Source: Mucilaginibacter celer | Lineage (GTDB): Bacteria > Bacteroidota > Bacteroidia > Sphingobacteriales > Sphingobacteriaceae | Assembly (NCBI RefSeq): GCF_003576455.2 | Contig: NZ_CP032869.1 | Span: 3,844,001-3,908,000 of the forward strand | DNA length: 64,000 nucleotides | Direction of reading: 5' to 3' | Shown here: positions 9,171-18,201 of the stretch, one piece after another | How the letters are laid out: the number at the start of each line of letters is the position of its first letter | Numbering within the stretch: the stretch's first letter is position 1 | The notes under the pieces: model-generated | The model's database searches: none | The model's input: only the letters and a program-made list of their open reading frames with translations | Told to the model about the DNA's origin: nothing | Made by a program: the position numbers and the translations under genes

Positions 9171-11063
9171 TTGAATAAACTTTCATACTCCTGCTTTCTG
9201 TGCCTTATGGTATCGCAGCTACAGGCGCAGCAAATATTAAATATCAATAAAAGCGTACAACAATATAAGTTTACGCTAAACGAGGTTGAGTACCTTCGCG
9301 ACAGCAGCAATACCCTCAGCTTTAATGATGTACAAAAACTAAAATTTAACGAAAACCGGGCTTATTATCCCCAAAACAATCAGCGGCGGTACACCTACTG
9401 GTTTAAGGTAAAAGTGCGCTTTACCGAAACAACACCGGTTAATGGCAGTATCATTGAACTATTTGATCAAACTACCGATAATGTGCTCGCCTATCTGCCC
9501 GATACCGCCGGTAATTACACGGAAACTGCCTCGGGCGCAAACCTGAATTTCCAGGACAGGCTTTTCCACCATAAAAATTTTGAATTCCTTATTCCCGATA
9601 CCCGGAAGGGGGAATATACCTACTACTTCAAAGTAAAATCGCACAATGTGGTTAACGTAATTATTGTTTACCGCACCATTGGCTATTTTATTCATTACGC
9701 GCTTAACGAATACATTACCTACGGCCTGTTTTATGGCATGATCCTTATTTTTTGCTTTCATAACCTGCTCATGTTCCTGGCAGTTAAAAAGCGGCAGTAC
9801 CTTTACTACGTTTTTTATATTTTGAGCGTAGGCCTTTATGAAATGAGTGCCGATGGGGTGGCTTTCCAATACCTCTGGCCCGGGTATCCGGCGTTGAACA
9901 ACTATGGCAACGGCACGGCGCTGTATCTTACCAGCATTTTCGCGCTCATATTCAGTAAGCAACTCTTGCAGGTGAGGGAAAAGGCACCTGCCATCAACAG
10001 GCTCATCAACTATGTGCTTGTACTCAGGTCGATGTACTTTTTATATTGCCTGTTTTTCAACAAATCGTTGTTTGTGTACAAGTTTGTTGAGGTGATTCCG
10101 CTTTCGCTGGCTTTTGCGGCGGGGGTGTATATTTATAAAAACGGGTATAAGCCTGCACGGTTCTTTGTGCTGGCCTACTCCATTTTGTTTGTGGGCTTTA
10201 TTGTAAAGGCGCTCAGCGCGCTGGGCTATACCTACTTTCTTCCTGCTCCTATCAGCTATTACAGTCTCAGTTTTTGTTTTATTATTGAGATGGTGCTGTT
10301 ATCCTTCGCCATTGGCGATCAGGTGCGCATCCTCCGCAAGGAAAAGGATGCTGCCCACCAGGAAACCATTTTACAGATGGAGCTGAACAGCCAGCTAAAA
10401 GATTCGATTAATGACGAACTTGAACGCCAGGTAGAAGCCCGCACCCACGAACTGTTAGAAAAACAAAACGTATTGCTGGAGCAAAGCCACATCATCGAAA
10501 AACAAAACCACGAACTGCTTAAAGCCAACCTGCTGCTTGAGCAACAAGCCGGCGAAATACTGCGGATGAACGTTTTGCTTGAAAAAGATAATGTACAACT
10601 GAAAAGCAGCATCGAAAAGGTAACTGAATCAAGAGCTTTATCAACCGAGCTTGATTTCGACGAGTTTAGTGCCAAGTATCCCGATCAGGAGGCCTGCTAC
10701 AAATTTTTATCTGCCCTGAAATGGAAGGATGGCTTTGTTTGTACCCGCTGCAGCAATACTACCTATTGCGCGGGCAGGCTGCCTCATAGCCGCAGGTGTA
10801 CAAAATGCAGCTACGAAGAATCGGCCCTGCATAATACTATTTTTCAAAACAGCCGCATCCCCATTAACAAGGCTTTTTATTTAACCTATCTCATCTACAG
10901 CACCAACGGCACCATATCATCACACCAGCTGTCCGAAAAGCTGGAGATTCGCCAAAGCACCTGCTGGACTTATGCCATCCGCATAAAAAAAGTGCTGCAG
11001 GAGAAGAAAAAATCAAGAAAAAAGACTGACTTGCAACAAGGATGGACTGTGCTGGTGATGTGA
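9171..11063 (+). CDS. 7TMR-DISM membrane sensor fused to IS1595-type transposase zinc ribbon and HTH
   Basis: Predicted membrane-anchored transcription regulator of 630 residues. Order: signal peptide (1-20), extracytoplasmic beta-rich 7TMR-DISMED2-like domain (about 28-165), seven membrane helices (about 182-383), coiled coil (about 388-485), then a segment with YPDQEACYKFLSALKWKDGF, two CxxC pairs (Cys524/527 and Cys543/546) and TIFQNSRIPINKAFYLTYLI. A helix-turn-helix-like region (about 580-608) ends the conserved part. The C-terminal part matches the N-terminal DNA-binding head of IS1595 transposases, but the DDE catalytic domain is absent. The start is TTG: an in-frame TAA lies just upstream, no ATG fits, and the first internal Met would destroy the signal peptide. 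It sits between the lyase gene and susC, both preceded by shared sites. No phosphotransfer domain is visible. Confidence 0.85.
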   Translation: MNKLSYSCFLCLMVSQLQAQQILNINKSVQQYKFTLNEVEYLRDSSNTLSFNDVQKLKFNENRAYYPQNNQRRYTYWFKVKVRFTETTPVNGSIIELFDQTTDNVLAYLPDTAGNYTETASGANLNFQDRLFHHKNFEFLIPDTRKGEYTYYFKVKSHNVVNVIIVYRTIGYFIHYALNEYITYGLFYGMILIFCFHNLLMFLAVKKRQYLYYVFYILSVGLYEMSADGVAFQYLWPGYPALNNYGNGTALYLTSIFALIFSKQLLQVREKAPAINRLINYVLVLRSMYFLYCLFFNKSLFVYKFVEVIPLSLAFAAGVYIYKNGYKPARFFVLAYSILFVGFIVKALSALGYTYFLPAPISYYSLSFCFIIEMVLLSFAIGDQVRILRKEKDAAHQETILQMELNSQLKDSINDELERQVEARTHELLEKQNVLLEQSHIIEKQNHELLKANLLLEQQAGEILRMNVLLEKDNVQLKSSIEKVTESRALSTELDFDEFSAKYPDQEACYKFLSALKWKDGFVCTRCSNTTYCAGRLPHSRRCTKCSYEESALHNTIFQNSRIPINKAFYLTYLIYSTNGTISSHQLSEKLEIRQSTCWTYAIRIKKVLQEKKKSRKKTDLQQGWTVLVM

Positions 11064-11136
11064 TTTGGTTTTGTTTTTGTTTCGTCTGTGGATTTTGGTT
11101 TCGTCTGCATGCAGCATTTGCGGACAACAAAATATC

Positions 11137-11243
11137 CTTGCGCTCGTTTGTAATGAGCGCTTAACTTGGGTTTGCGTTTAAAACGCAAACCCCGCGATGC
11201 AATCGCGTACCCACTTTAAGTACTCGTTGCAAACGAGCGCAAG
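11137..11243. repeat. Hairpin-rich inverted-repeat element after the regulator gene
   Basis: Outer arms CTTGCGCTCGTTT (11137-11149) and 11231-11243 are perfect reverse complements. Inside are two smaller hairpins, TTTGCGTTTTAAAACGCAAA (about 11170-11189) and CGCGATGCAATCGCG (about 11193-11207). It starts 73 bases after the regulator stop and may serve as its transcript end, though there is no T run. It looks like a dispersed intergenic repeat. The gap 11064-11759 otherwise holds the two operator-like sites and the susC leader. Confidence 0.65.
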
Positions 11244-11422
11244 TTTAATTCTACTGCGTTATCACATTCATGAGCATTTTACTGAGGTTGCAGATGAAAG
11301 TAAGCTTGCTAACAAGTGCTTTTTCATTACTCAATTGGCCCATCAACCTTCAAAACACCTTTTTAACTCCCGGTAAAACCGCCTCAATTGTCATTTTTTA
11401 AAATATTTTCATTTTTTTTTCT

Positions 11423-11440
11423 TGTTCAACAAGCGTATCA
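11423..11440 (+). promoter_or_regulatory. Distal candidate operator upstream of susC (site C)
   Basis: The plus strand reads TGTTCAACAAGCGTATCA followed by GCCG, the same extended form as distal site B of the lyase gene. It lies about 320 bases upstream of the susC ATG and points toward it. Confidence 0.62.
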
Positions 11441-11509
11441 GCCGCAAAAGCAATGAATACGTAACGTGCTGAAATGAGGCTCCTATAACGTTTGAGTAGT
11501 TCGCGGGTT

Positions 11510-11519
11510 AAGCGTATCA
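11510..11519 (+). promoter_or_regulatory. Proximal candidate operator upstream of susC (site D)
   Basis: The core AAGCGTATCA is embedded in TTAAGCGTATCAAAA, as in proximal site A. The upstream GTTC half lies at 11499-11502, seven bases from the core instead of three, so the full composite is imperfect. It is 79 bases beyond site C and about 240 bases before the susC start. AT-rich sequence with TATCTTTA follows and could hold the promoter. Confidence 0.58.
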
Positions 11520-11759
11520 AAATTTATGTAAATATCTTTATATCAATAAGTTACAACTGATTAACTATTGCAATTATCAGGTATTCCACGTTAAATTTAC
11601 CGCCACCAATTACCAGTAATAATCCGTTAACCAAAAGTATCATCAATGAAACAGCTGTTTTAACTGCACAAAAACCGCATTGCTTTTTGCGCGAACAAGG
11701 TTCGGGCAGAGGCCAATTCCGGCAGCCACGCTGCTTAACCAACTTAAGAACAATTAATT

Positions 11760-14700
11760 ATGAAGAAAAAATTTACACTGATTTTTGTTTTACTGCTAAC
11801 CCTGCTTACGCAAGCATTCGCCCAGGATGTTACTGTAAAAGGTGCTGTTAGCGATAACCTGGGCCAGCCATTGCCTGGGGTAACCGTAAAAAACAAAGCA
11901 ACAAACGCTGTTACGGTTACAGATGTAAAAGGCAACTACTCAATTACTGCCAATAGTGATGCTACGCTGGTATTCACCTTTGTAGGTTTTACCACGCAGG
12001 AGCAAAAAATTAACGGTCGTACCACCGTTAACGTTACCCTTGCTGATGCCAATAAACAACTGGAAGAAGTTGTAGTTATCGGTTACGGTACCCGCGCCGT
12101 TAAAGACGTTACCGGCGCTATCAGCAGCGTTAGAGCCGAAAAACTGGAAAACGAACACCCTGCCAGCACTACCGATATTATCAGGGGCAATATCCCCGGT
12201 ATTTCGGTTGGCTTAAACACTTCTGCAAAAGGCGGAAACACCGGCGATTTGCAGATCAGGGGTAAAGCCTCGCTATCGGGCAACGTGCAGCCATTGATAG
12301 TTTTAGACGGAGTTATTTATCCAGGCCAGCTGGCTGATATCAACCCCAATGATATTGAACGTGTTGACGTGTTGCGCGATCCGAGCGCACTTGCCGTTTA
12401 CGGTTCGCAATCGGCCGGCGGTGTTGTTGCCATCACTACCAAAAAAGGTAAAAAAACAAGCACGCAAATTACCTTAAACGCCAACGTTGGTGTAGCTCAG
12501 TTACTTCAAAATCAAAAATATTATACCGGCGAAGGCTTCCTTAACTGGCGTGCCGATGGTGCCCGCAGCTCCAACACTTCAAACCCCTATTACTATTACA
12601 GCAACCCTAACAAACTGCCTGATGGTGTAACCCTTCAGCAGTTTTTAAACGGTGCTACCGGCGATCCTACAACAATCTGGTTACAGCGCCTGGGTTTATT
12701 CCCTAACGAGATTGCCAACTACCAGGCCGGTAAAGTAACCGATTGGTCGAAACTGATTTTCCGCAACGGCTTCCGCCAGGATTATACTGCCAGTCTTTCG
12801 GGCAGCTCAGAAACTGTTAAATATTATATATCAGGCAACTATGTAAAAAACCAAAACCTGATACAGGGAGGCCAGTACAGCGATGGCCGCATACGCGTGA
12901 ATCTTGAGGGTAAAGCCGCCAAATTTTTAACCATCGGTGTAAATGCACAATTTGGAAGCCGCGACGAAGGTGCTACCATACAAACCAACACCTACAATAA
13001 CATCCCGATGAGCAACCAGGCTATCGATGCTACCGAAGCCGACTGGGGCCAGATCATCAACTCATCACCCTACGGCGATGTTTACAACGCCGATGGCTCA
13101 TTACGCCGTATTGATACTGATGATAGCGGATTAAATCAGCGTAACCCTTTTTTGGGCCAACGTTATAACCAGAACGTGGCAGTTCAAAACACCTTGTTTT
13201 CGGTAATATTTGCCCGTTTAGATCTTCCGTTCGGCATTAAATACACGGTGAATTATGCTCCTGATTTGGAATGGTACCGAAACTTCTTTTACCGTCCGGT
13301 AGCCAACCCTAACGAGCTTTCGGGCGGTACAGCCTCACGCTCGCAGGAAAGCCGCTACCGTTATAACCTTGATAACATTTTAAGCTGGAACAAGACTTTT
13401 GGCATCCACAATTTTGATGCAACCTTCCTGCTTAATAAAGAAAGATTTCAAAGCTGGACAACTACCGCATCAAACAGCCAGTTAACCCCAACTGATATTT
13501 TGGGTTACCATAACATTGCTGCGGGCAACTTGCCGGTTCTGGGTAGTTCAGACGTTGTTTACGCCGGCGATGCTATTATGGGCAGGATTAACTACACCCT
13601 GCTTAACCGTTATATTGTTACAGCCACTATCCGTCGCGATGGTTTCTCGGCATTTGGCTTAGCACACCCACGCGAAGTATACCCATCTGCCGCGGTGGCC
13701 TGGATCTTCAGCGATGAACCGTTTATGAAGGGCGATGCCTTTAAATGGCTTGATTATGGTAAACTACGCTTTAGCTATGGTGCCAATGGTAACCGTACCT
13801 CTACGTTCAATCCCGATCCGTCGATATCATTGGCTGTATTGGGTGGGGTAAAATATCCAACGGCTAACAACTCGGGCACAATTACCAACACTAACGGCAT
13901 TTATGTAGCCACTTTACAAAATGCCCAGCTTAAATGGGAACGTACCGTAGGCCCTAACATCGGTTTGGATTTCACGGTGCTCCATAACAGGTTAAGCGGT
14001 TCGATAGATGTTTACGACCGTAAAACAACCGACCTGCTGGTTAAACGCAGTATCCTTGATTTACAGGGCTACAACTCATCGGGAGATTTAGTGGGCGGCA
14101 GCAACAACTCCAACCCATTCACCAATATCGGCCAGGTAAAAAACCGTGGGTTTGAAATCTCGTTAGATGGCAAGATCATCCAAAGCCAAAACTTTAAATG
14201 GAGCGCAAGCGGAACTTTCTTCCTTAACCGCAACAAAATTGTTCACCTGTACGGCGCTTTCCCGGTTACCGATGCTAATGGTGTTACAACTAATGTAGAG
14301 AAAGACGATATCGGTAACGGCTGGTTCATCGGCCATGACATCAACGCTGTTTGGGATTATAAAATACTGGGCACCTGGAAAACCGAAGAAGCTACAGACG
14401 CTGCCAAATACGGCGCAAAACCCGGCGACTTTAAACTACAGGATGTTGACGGCGACTTTAAATTCACCAATGCCGATAAGCAGTTTTTGGGTTCAACCAA
14501 TCCAAAATTCAGCTGGTCGTTACGTAACGATTTCAATTTCCTTGGGCATTTTGATGTATCGTTCCTGCTGGTATCTAACATCGGCCAGTTAAAACAATAC
14601 AACCAAGCTTTAAACAACCCCGGTAGTGTAGGCTTCGCCCGTATGAACTCATACGTACTGCCATACTGGACACCTGATAACCAGATTAACGATTATGCAC

Positions 14701-14948
14701 GCTTAAACTCTGGCTCATCGGGCACTACCATTAACGTTTGGCGCAAAAACTCATTTGTGAGGCTGCAAACAGCTTCAATTGGATACACTTTCAGCAAAGA
14801 GTTGCTGAAACGTGTGGGCATCACAAGCGCCAAATTCTTTGTTAATGCAAGCAACGCCGCCGTGTTTTCAAGCTGGCCGCTTTGGGATCCGCAAAATAAC
14901 GGTCCAACACCTCGTTACCTGTCGGCCGGTTTCAATGTAGTTTTTTAA
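11760..14948 (+). CDS. SusC/RagA-family TonB-dependent outer-membrane transporter
   Basis: Outer-membrane barrel that imports oligosaccharides together with the SusD partner 16 bases downstream. It has a signal peptide (about 1-21), a carboxypeptidase-regulatory-like domain (about 24-100, with GQPLPGVTVKNK) and the conserved LEEVVVIGYGT junction. A plug domain (about 115-225, with PLIVLDGV and DPSALAVYGSQSAGGVV) precedes a long barrel ending in an aromatic/hydrophobic C-terminus (FNVVF). At 1062 residues it is full length. There is no STN domain, so it is not expected to signal through an anti-sigma factor. This fits control by the regulator next door. Confidence 0.95.
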   Translation: MKKKFTLIFVLLLTLLTQAFAQDVTVKGAVSDNLGQPLPGVTVKNKATNAVTVTDVKGNYSITANSDATLVFTFVGFTTQEQKINGRTTVNVTLADANKQLEEVVVIGYGTRAVKDVTGAISSVRAEKLENEHPASTTDIIRGNIPGISVGLNTSAKGGNTGDLQIRGKASLSGNVQPLIVLDGVIYPGQLADINPNDIERVDVLRDPSALAVYGSQSAGGVVAITTKKGKKTSTQITLNANVGVAQLLQNQKYYTGEGFLNWRADGARSSNTSNPYYYYSNPNKLPDGVTLQQFLNGATGDPTTIWLQRLGLFPNEIANYQAGKVTDWSKLIFRNGFRQDYTASLSGSSETVKYYISGNYVKNQNLIQGGQYSDGRIRVNLEGKAAKFLTIGVNAQFGSRDEGATIQTNTYNNIPMSNQAIDATEADWGQIINSSPYGDVYNADGSLRRIDTDDSGLNQRNPFLGQRYNQNVAVQNTLFSVIFARLDLPFGIKYTVNYAPDLEWYRNFFYRPVANPNELSGGTASRSQESRYRYNLDNILSWNKTFGIHNFDATFLLNKERFQSWTTTASNSQLTPTDILGYHNIAAGNLPVLGSSDVVYAGDAIMGRINYTLLNRYIVTATIRRDGFSAFGLAHPREVYPSAAVAWIFSDEPFMKGDAFKWLDYGKLRFSYGANGNRTSTFNPDPSISLAVLGGVKYPTANNSGTITNTNGIYVATLQNAQLKWERTVGPNIGLDFTVLHNRLSGSIDVYDRKTTDLLVKRSILDLQGYNSSGDLVGGSNNSNPFTNIGQVKNRGFEISLDGKIIQSQNFKWSASGTFFLNRNKIVHLYGAFPVTDANGVTTNVEKDDIGNGWFIGHDINAVWDYKILGTWKTEEATDAAKYGAKPGDFKLQDVDGDFKFTNADKQFLGSTNPKFSWSLRNDFNFLGHFDVSFLLVSNIGQLKQYNQALNNPGSVGFARMNSYVLPYWTPDNQINDYARLNSGSSGTTINVWRKNSFVRLQTASIGYTFSKELLKRVGITSAKFFVNASNAAVFSSWPLWDPQNNGPTPRYLSAGFNVVF

Positions 14949-14964
14949 AGGAGGGATTTAATAC

Positions 14965-16839
14965 ATGAATAAGATAAATAAAAACATCATGGCGGCGGCT
15001 TTAACAGCAGCAACCATATTTATAAACGCAGGCTGTACCAAACGGGCCGATCTGTACCCGCAGGCACCATCCAAATTTACGCCCGACGTAACCTATACTT
15101 CACCTGCAGCATTTAAAGCAGCTTTGGCTACGCTGAACGTGAGCGTGAGGTTTGAATATTTTGGCGACTCGGCCCCGCTGCTTACCGAATCGATATTTAC
15201 CGATGCGGCTGTGGAGGGCACTACCGATAAAACAACACCTGCACAGGATTTAAATGCGCGTATCACCCCTACCGCCAACCTTAACAGCGACGACTATAAC
15301 AAGATAGGCCGCTATTGGAGTTCATGGTACCAGGGCATTCATGATTGTAACGTTATCTTGTCGAGGTTGGATAACATCAAATGGCCGTCCGACGCGGATA
15401 AAAACCTGGTGAAAGCCGCCGCGCTGTTTCACCGGGCATACCGTTACTATCGTTTGGTGCATGAGTTTGGCGATGTACCATTGCTGCTTAAAGAAGAAAC
15501 CGCAGTAAATACAGGCTACTTCACCACGCAGCGCATCGTGATACTTAAGCAAATGAAAACCGATCTGGAGTTTGCCGTATCCAACTTAACCGATGCAAAT
15601 GCCAAAGGCGATATTTCTAAAGGTGGTGCCGCTCACCTTTTAGCTAAAGTTGATCTGGCACTTGGCTTGTTTGACGATGCCATCGCGGCTGCAAACATCG
15701 CCATCAATGGGCCCTATCACCTCATGACCGGCCGCTTTGGTATTGTAGCCAATGATGCAACCCGCAATGTGATCTGGGATTTGCATCGGCCAGAAAACAA
15801 AGCTTTAGGCTCAAACGCCGAAGCATTGTACGTGGTACTTGATCGCGAAACCCTTGACGGTGCTACACCAAACGGATCGCAGGTGATGAGGAATTGTGTG
15901 CCGATGTGGCATAACGGTACCATCCTTACCCCGGGTGCCTTGAAACCGGGTATCTCGGATAAGGTTACCGAAGAGTTTCCGCTTACGCTTTGGTATGGCC
16001 GCGGTATTGGCCGCTTACGTGGTACGCCTTACGCTACCAAATACATCTGGACAGATACCACCGATTTACGCCACTCGCACGGCAACTGGATGGACATGAC
16101 CGACCTGGTTTACAACAGCCCGGCCATCAAAACTTCCGACCCGTCCTGGTACGGTAAACACCTGGAACAATACACTGCTGCCAATGTAAACCAGCGCTTT
16201 TTAAATGGCGCCAAAGATACCATCCGTGCCTGGTTTGGCTGGCCGCATTACAAAGTGTTTATCGGCTCGGGCCCTATTGCGCTTGATAAATGGTGGAGCC
16301 CGCCGCGCGGTACCAATACCGATTGGTATGTATTCCGCTTAGCCGAAACTTATCTGCTGCGTGCCGAAGCTTACGTTTGGAAAGGCCAGACAGCCTTAGC
16401 CATGGCCGATATTAACCAGGTGCGGGCCCGCGCCAAAGCTGCGCTGTTAACAGATCCGGCGGCAGTAAATATCGGTACCATACTGGATGAGCGCCAACGC
16501 GAGCTTTACTGGGAAGAACCGCGTAAAACCGAGCTTACCCGTATTGCCTACATCTTTGCGCAAACCGGTATCCAGGCTTACAATGGCAAAACCTACAATG
16601 TGGCCAACTTCTCAACCAATAACTTCTTTTACGACAGGATTATGGAGAAGAACGATTTTTATAAAAACCCTAACGTTGTAACCAACTCGGGCAATCACTT
16701 CACCATATCGCCGTACCACGTTTTATGGCCTATCCCGCAAAGCGAGATCGACCTGAACGTGAATGGGCATATTAACCAAAGCAAGGGATATTCGGGTTCA
16801 GAAACCAATATACCACCGCTTGATAAAGTAGTACCTTAA
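14965..16839 (+). CDS. SusD/RagB-family glycan-binding lipoprotein
   Basis: Surface lipoprotein that caps the SusC barrel and binds the glycan. The signal peptide ends with a lipobox, INAGC (Cys24). The 624-residue body is a helical SusD fold with YYRLVHEFGDVPLL, KGGAAHLLAKVDLALG and the C-terminal LRAEAYVWKG and INQVRARA segments typical of the family. A good ribosome binding site (AAGGAGGG) precedes the ATG, unusual for this genome. It forms a two-gene operon with susC and ends before a strong terminator. It is somewhat longer than the common 500-600 residues. Confidence 0.94.
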   Translation: MNKINKNIMAAALTAATIFINAGCTKRADLYPQAPSKFTPDVTYTSPAAFKAALATLNVSVRFEYFGDSAPLLTESIFTDAAVEGTTDKTTPAQDLNARITPTANLNSDDYNKIGRYWSSWYQGIHDCNVILSRLDNIKWPSDADKNLVKAAALFHRAYRYYRLVHEFGDVPLLLKEETAVNTGYFTTQRIVILKQMKTDLEFAVSNLTDANAKGDISKGGAAHLLAKVDLALGLFDDAIAAANIAINGPYHLMTGRFGIVANDATRNVIWDLHRPENKALGSNAEALYVVLDRETLDGATPNGSQVMRNCVPMWHNGTILTPGALKPGISDKVTEEFPLTLWYGRGIGRLRGTPYATKYIWTDTTDLRHSHGNWMDMTDLVYNSPAIKTSDPSWYGKHLEQYTAANVNQRFLNGAKDTIRAWFGWPHYKVFIGSGPIALDKWWSPPRGTNTDWYVFRLAETYLLRAEAYVWKGQTALAMADINQVRARAKAALLTDPAAVNIGTILDERQRELYWEEPRKTELTRIAYIFAQTGIQAYNGKTYNVANFSTNNFFYDRIMEKNDFYKNPNVVTNSGNHFTISPYHVLWPIPQSEIDLNVNGHINQSKGYSGSETNIPPLDKVVP

Positions 16840-16863
16840 TTAATTTAAACTGTAACATTTGCA

Positions 16864-16903
16864 CCGGGCATTAGTCAATTGATTAATGCCCGGTTTTGTT
16901 TTT
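16864..16903 (+). terminator. Intrinsic terminator of the susCD operon
   Basis: A 10-base-pair stem (CCGGGCATTA at 16864-16873 with 16884-16893) is followed by TTTTGTTTTTT. It lies 25 bases after the susD stop and closes the plus-strand arm of the polysaccharide locus. Confidence 0.92.
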
Positions 16904-17046
16904 TACAGATTTTACTGCCGATGAGCAACCTCATTAAGGAAGTAAAAGATTTAGAGGTTTCGGGCAAAAAATTAATGGTAACATTGCCCTACGTAACTAT
17001 TTTTTTTACATATTTATTCATTATTTAAACCTATTACAACAAATAG

Positions 17047-18171
17047 ATGAGCCTTTTAAGCAGACTTTCAAACGAATTATTAGATATCATTGAGTGGGTT
17101 GATACCACCCAAAACACATTGGTTTGGAAATTTCCGAGATATGATAATGCTATAAAAATGGGTGCCAAGCTGATCGTGCGCGAGTCGCAGGCGGCTGTTT
17201 TTATGAACGGCGGCAAAGTTGCCGACGTTTTTATGCCCGGCACTTACGAGCTGCAAACCGGGAACATGCCCATCCTAACCACCATTATGAGCTGGAAGTA
17301 TGGTTTTAACAGCCCATTTAAGGCAGATGTATATTTTGTGAGTTTACGCCAGTTCACCAACCAAAAATGGGGAACCAAAAACCCGGTTATGCTTCGCGAC
17401 CCAGAGTTTGGGCCGGTAAGGTTACGCGCCTTCGGTACTTTCAATTTTAAAGTGCAGGATCCGAAGGTATTTATCACCGAGATTGCGGCAACTAATCCGG
17501 AGTTTGTACTGGAAGATATTAACGAACAGCTACGCAACACTGCCGTATCGCGCGGTATGGATGCCGTGGCGCAGTCAAAAATCCCGGTTTTGGATCTGGC
17601 AGCCAACTACAACGAAGTGGGCACAATGATAACCCAAAGTATCCAGCCTGATTTTGCGGAGATTGGTTTACTGCTTACCAAACTACTGGTTGAAAACATA
17701 TCACTCCCTGCCGAGGTTGAGCAAATGCTTGATAAACGCAGCGAAATGGGCATTTTGGGTAACCTGGGCGCTTATGCACAGTTCCAGGCTGCTAACGCGA
17801 TAGAAAAATCGGCCGAAAATACTATTGGCGGTAACCTTGGTGCCGCAGGCATGGGTTTAGGTGTTGGCGCAGCCATGATGGGCCAGGTTGGTAATATTTT
17901 TCAGCAAAACCAGTTTAACCCAAACTCGGCAAACGTTTCCTCAACAGGTGATCTTCCTCCGGCTGTACCCGTGGTCGCGCAGATCCATATCGTGAAAGAC
18001 GGTAAATCTGATGGGCCACACAGTATTGCCGATCTTAATGCGATGGTAATGAGCGGACAGATAACCCGCGAAACCCTGGTTTGGAAAAAAGGCATGGCTG
18101 CCTGGGCTGCAGCATCAACAGTTGCCGAGGTTGCCCAGTTATTTGAAAACGTACCTCCGCCAATTGCCTGA
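17047..18171 (+). CDS. SPFH-domain protein with C-terminal GYF_2 domain (YdjI-like)
   Basis: A 374-residue cytoplasmic or membrane-associated protein. An SPFH (band 7-type) domain covers about 25-235, with a predicted helical/glycine-rich segment (about 245-295) and a C-terminal GYF_2 (DUF4339) domain at about 315-365 (GPHSIADLNAMVMSGQIT, LVWKKGMAAW). It resembles Bacillus YdjI, an SPFH protein reported to act with zinc-ribbon partner YdjG in recruiting PspA to membranes. The next gene, 30 bases on, is such a zinc-ribbon membrane protein, so the pair is conserved. No PspA gene is in the window. A membrane-stress scaffold role is inferred from the family. Confidence 0.8.
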   Translation: MSLLSRLSNELLDIIEWVDTTQNTLVWKFPRYDNAIKMGAKLIVRESQAAVFMNGGKVADVFMPGTYELQTGNMPILTTIMSWKYGFNSPFKADVYFVSLRQFTNQKWGTKNPVMLRDPEFGPVRLRAFGTFNFKVQDPKVFITEIAATNPEFVLEDINEQLRNTAVSRGMDAVAQSKIPVLDLAANYNEVGTMITQSIQPDFAEIGLLLTKLLVENISLPAEVEQMLDKRSEMGILGNLGAYAQFQAANAIEKSAENTIGGNLGAAGMGLGVGAAMMGQVGNIFQQNQFNPNSANVSSTGDLPPAVPVVAQIHIVKDGKSDGPHSIADLNAMVMSGQITRETLVWKKGMAAWAAASTVAEVAQLFENVPPPIA

Positions 18172-18201
18172 TCGTATCCCTCATTATAAATATTATACCG
18201 C

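Noticed and set aside
9459..9962. 167-residue frame antisense to the membrane regulator
   Set aside because: Fully inside a gene with clear domains; no recognisable motif or start signal.
11476..11485. GAGGCTCCTA word resembling the arm of the repeat at 2646-2800
   Set aside because: Only about 11 bases match and there is no second arm nearby, so it is not a copy of the element.
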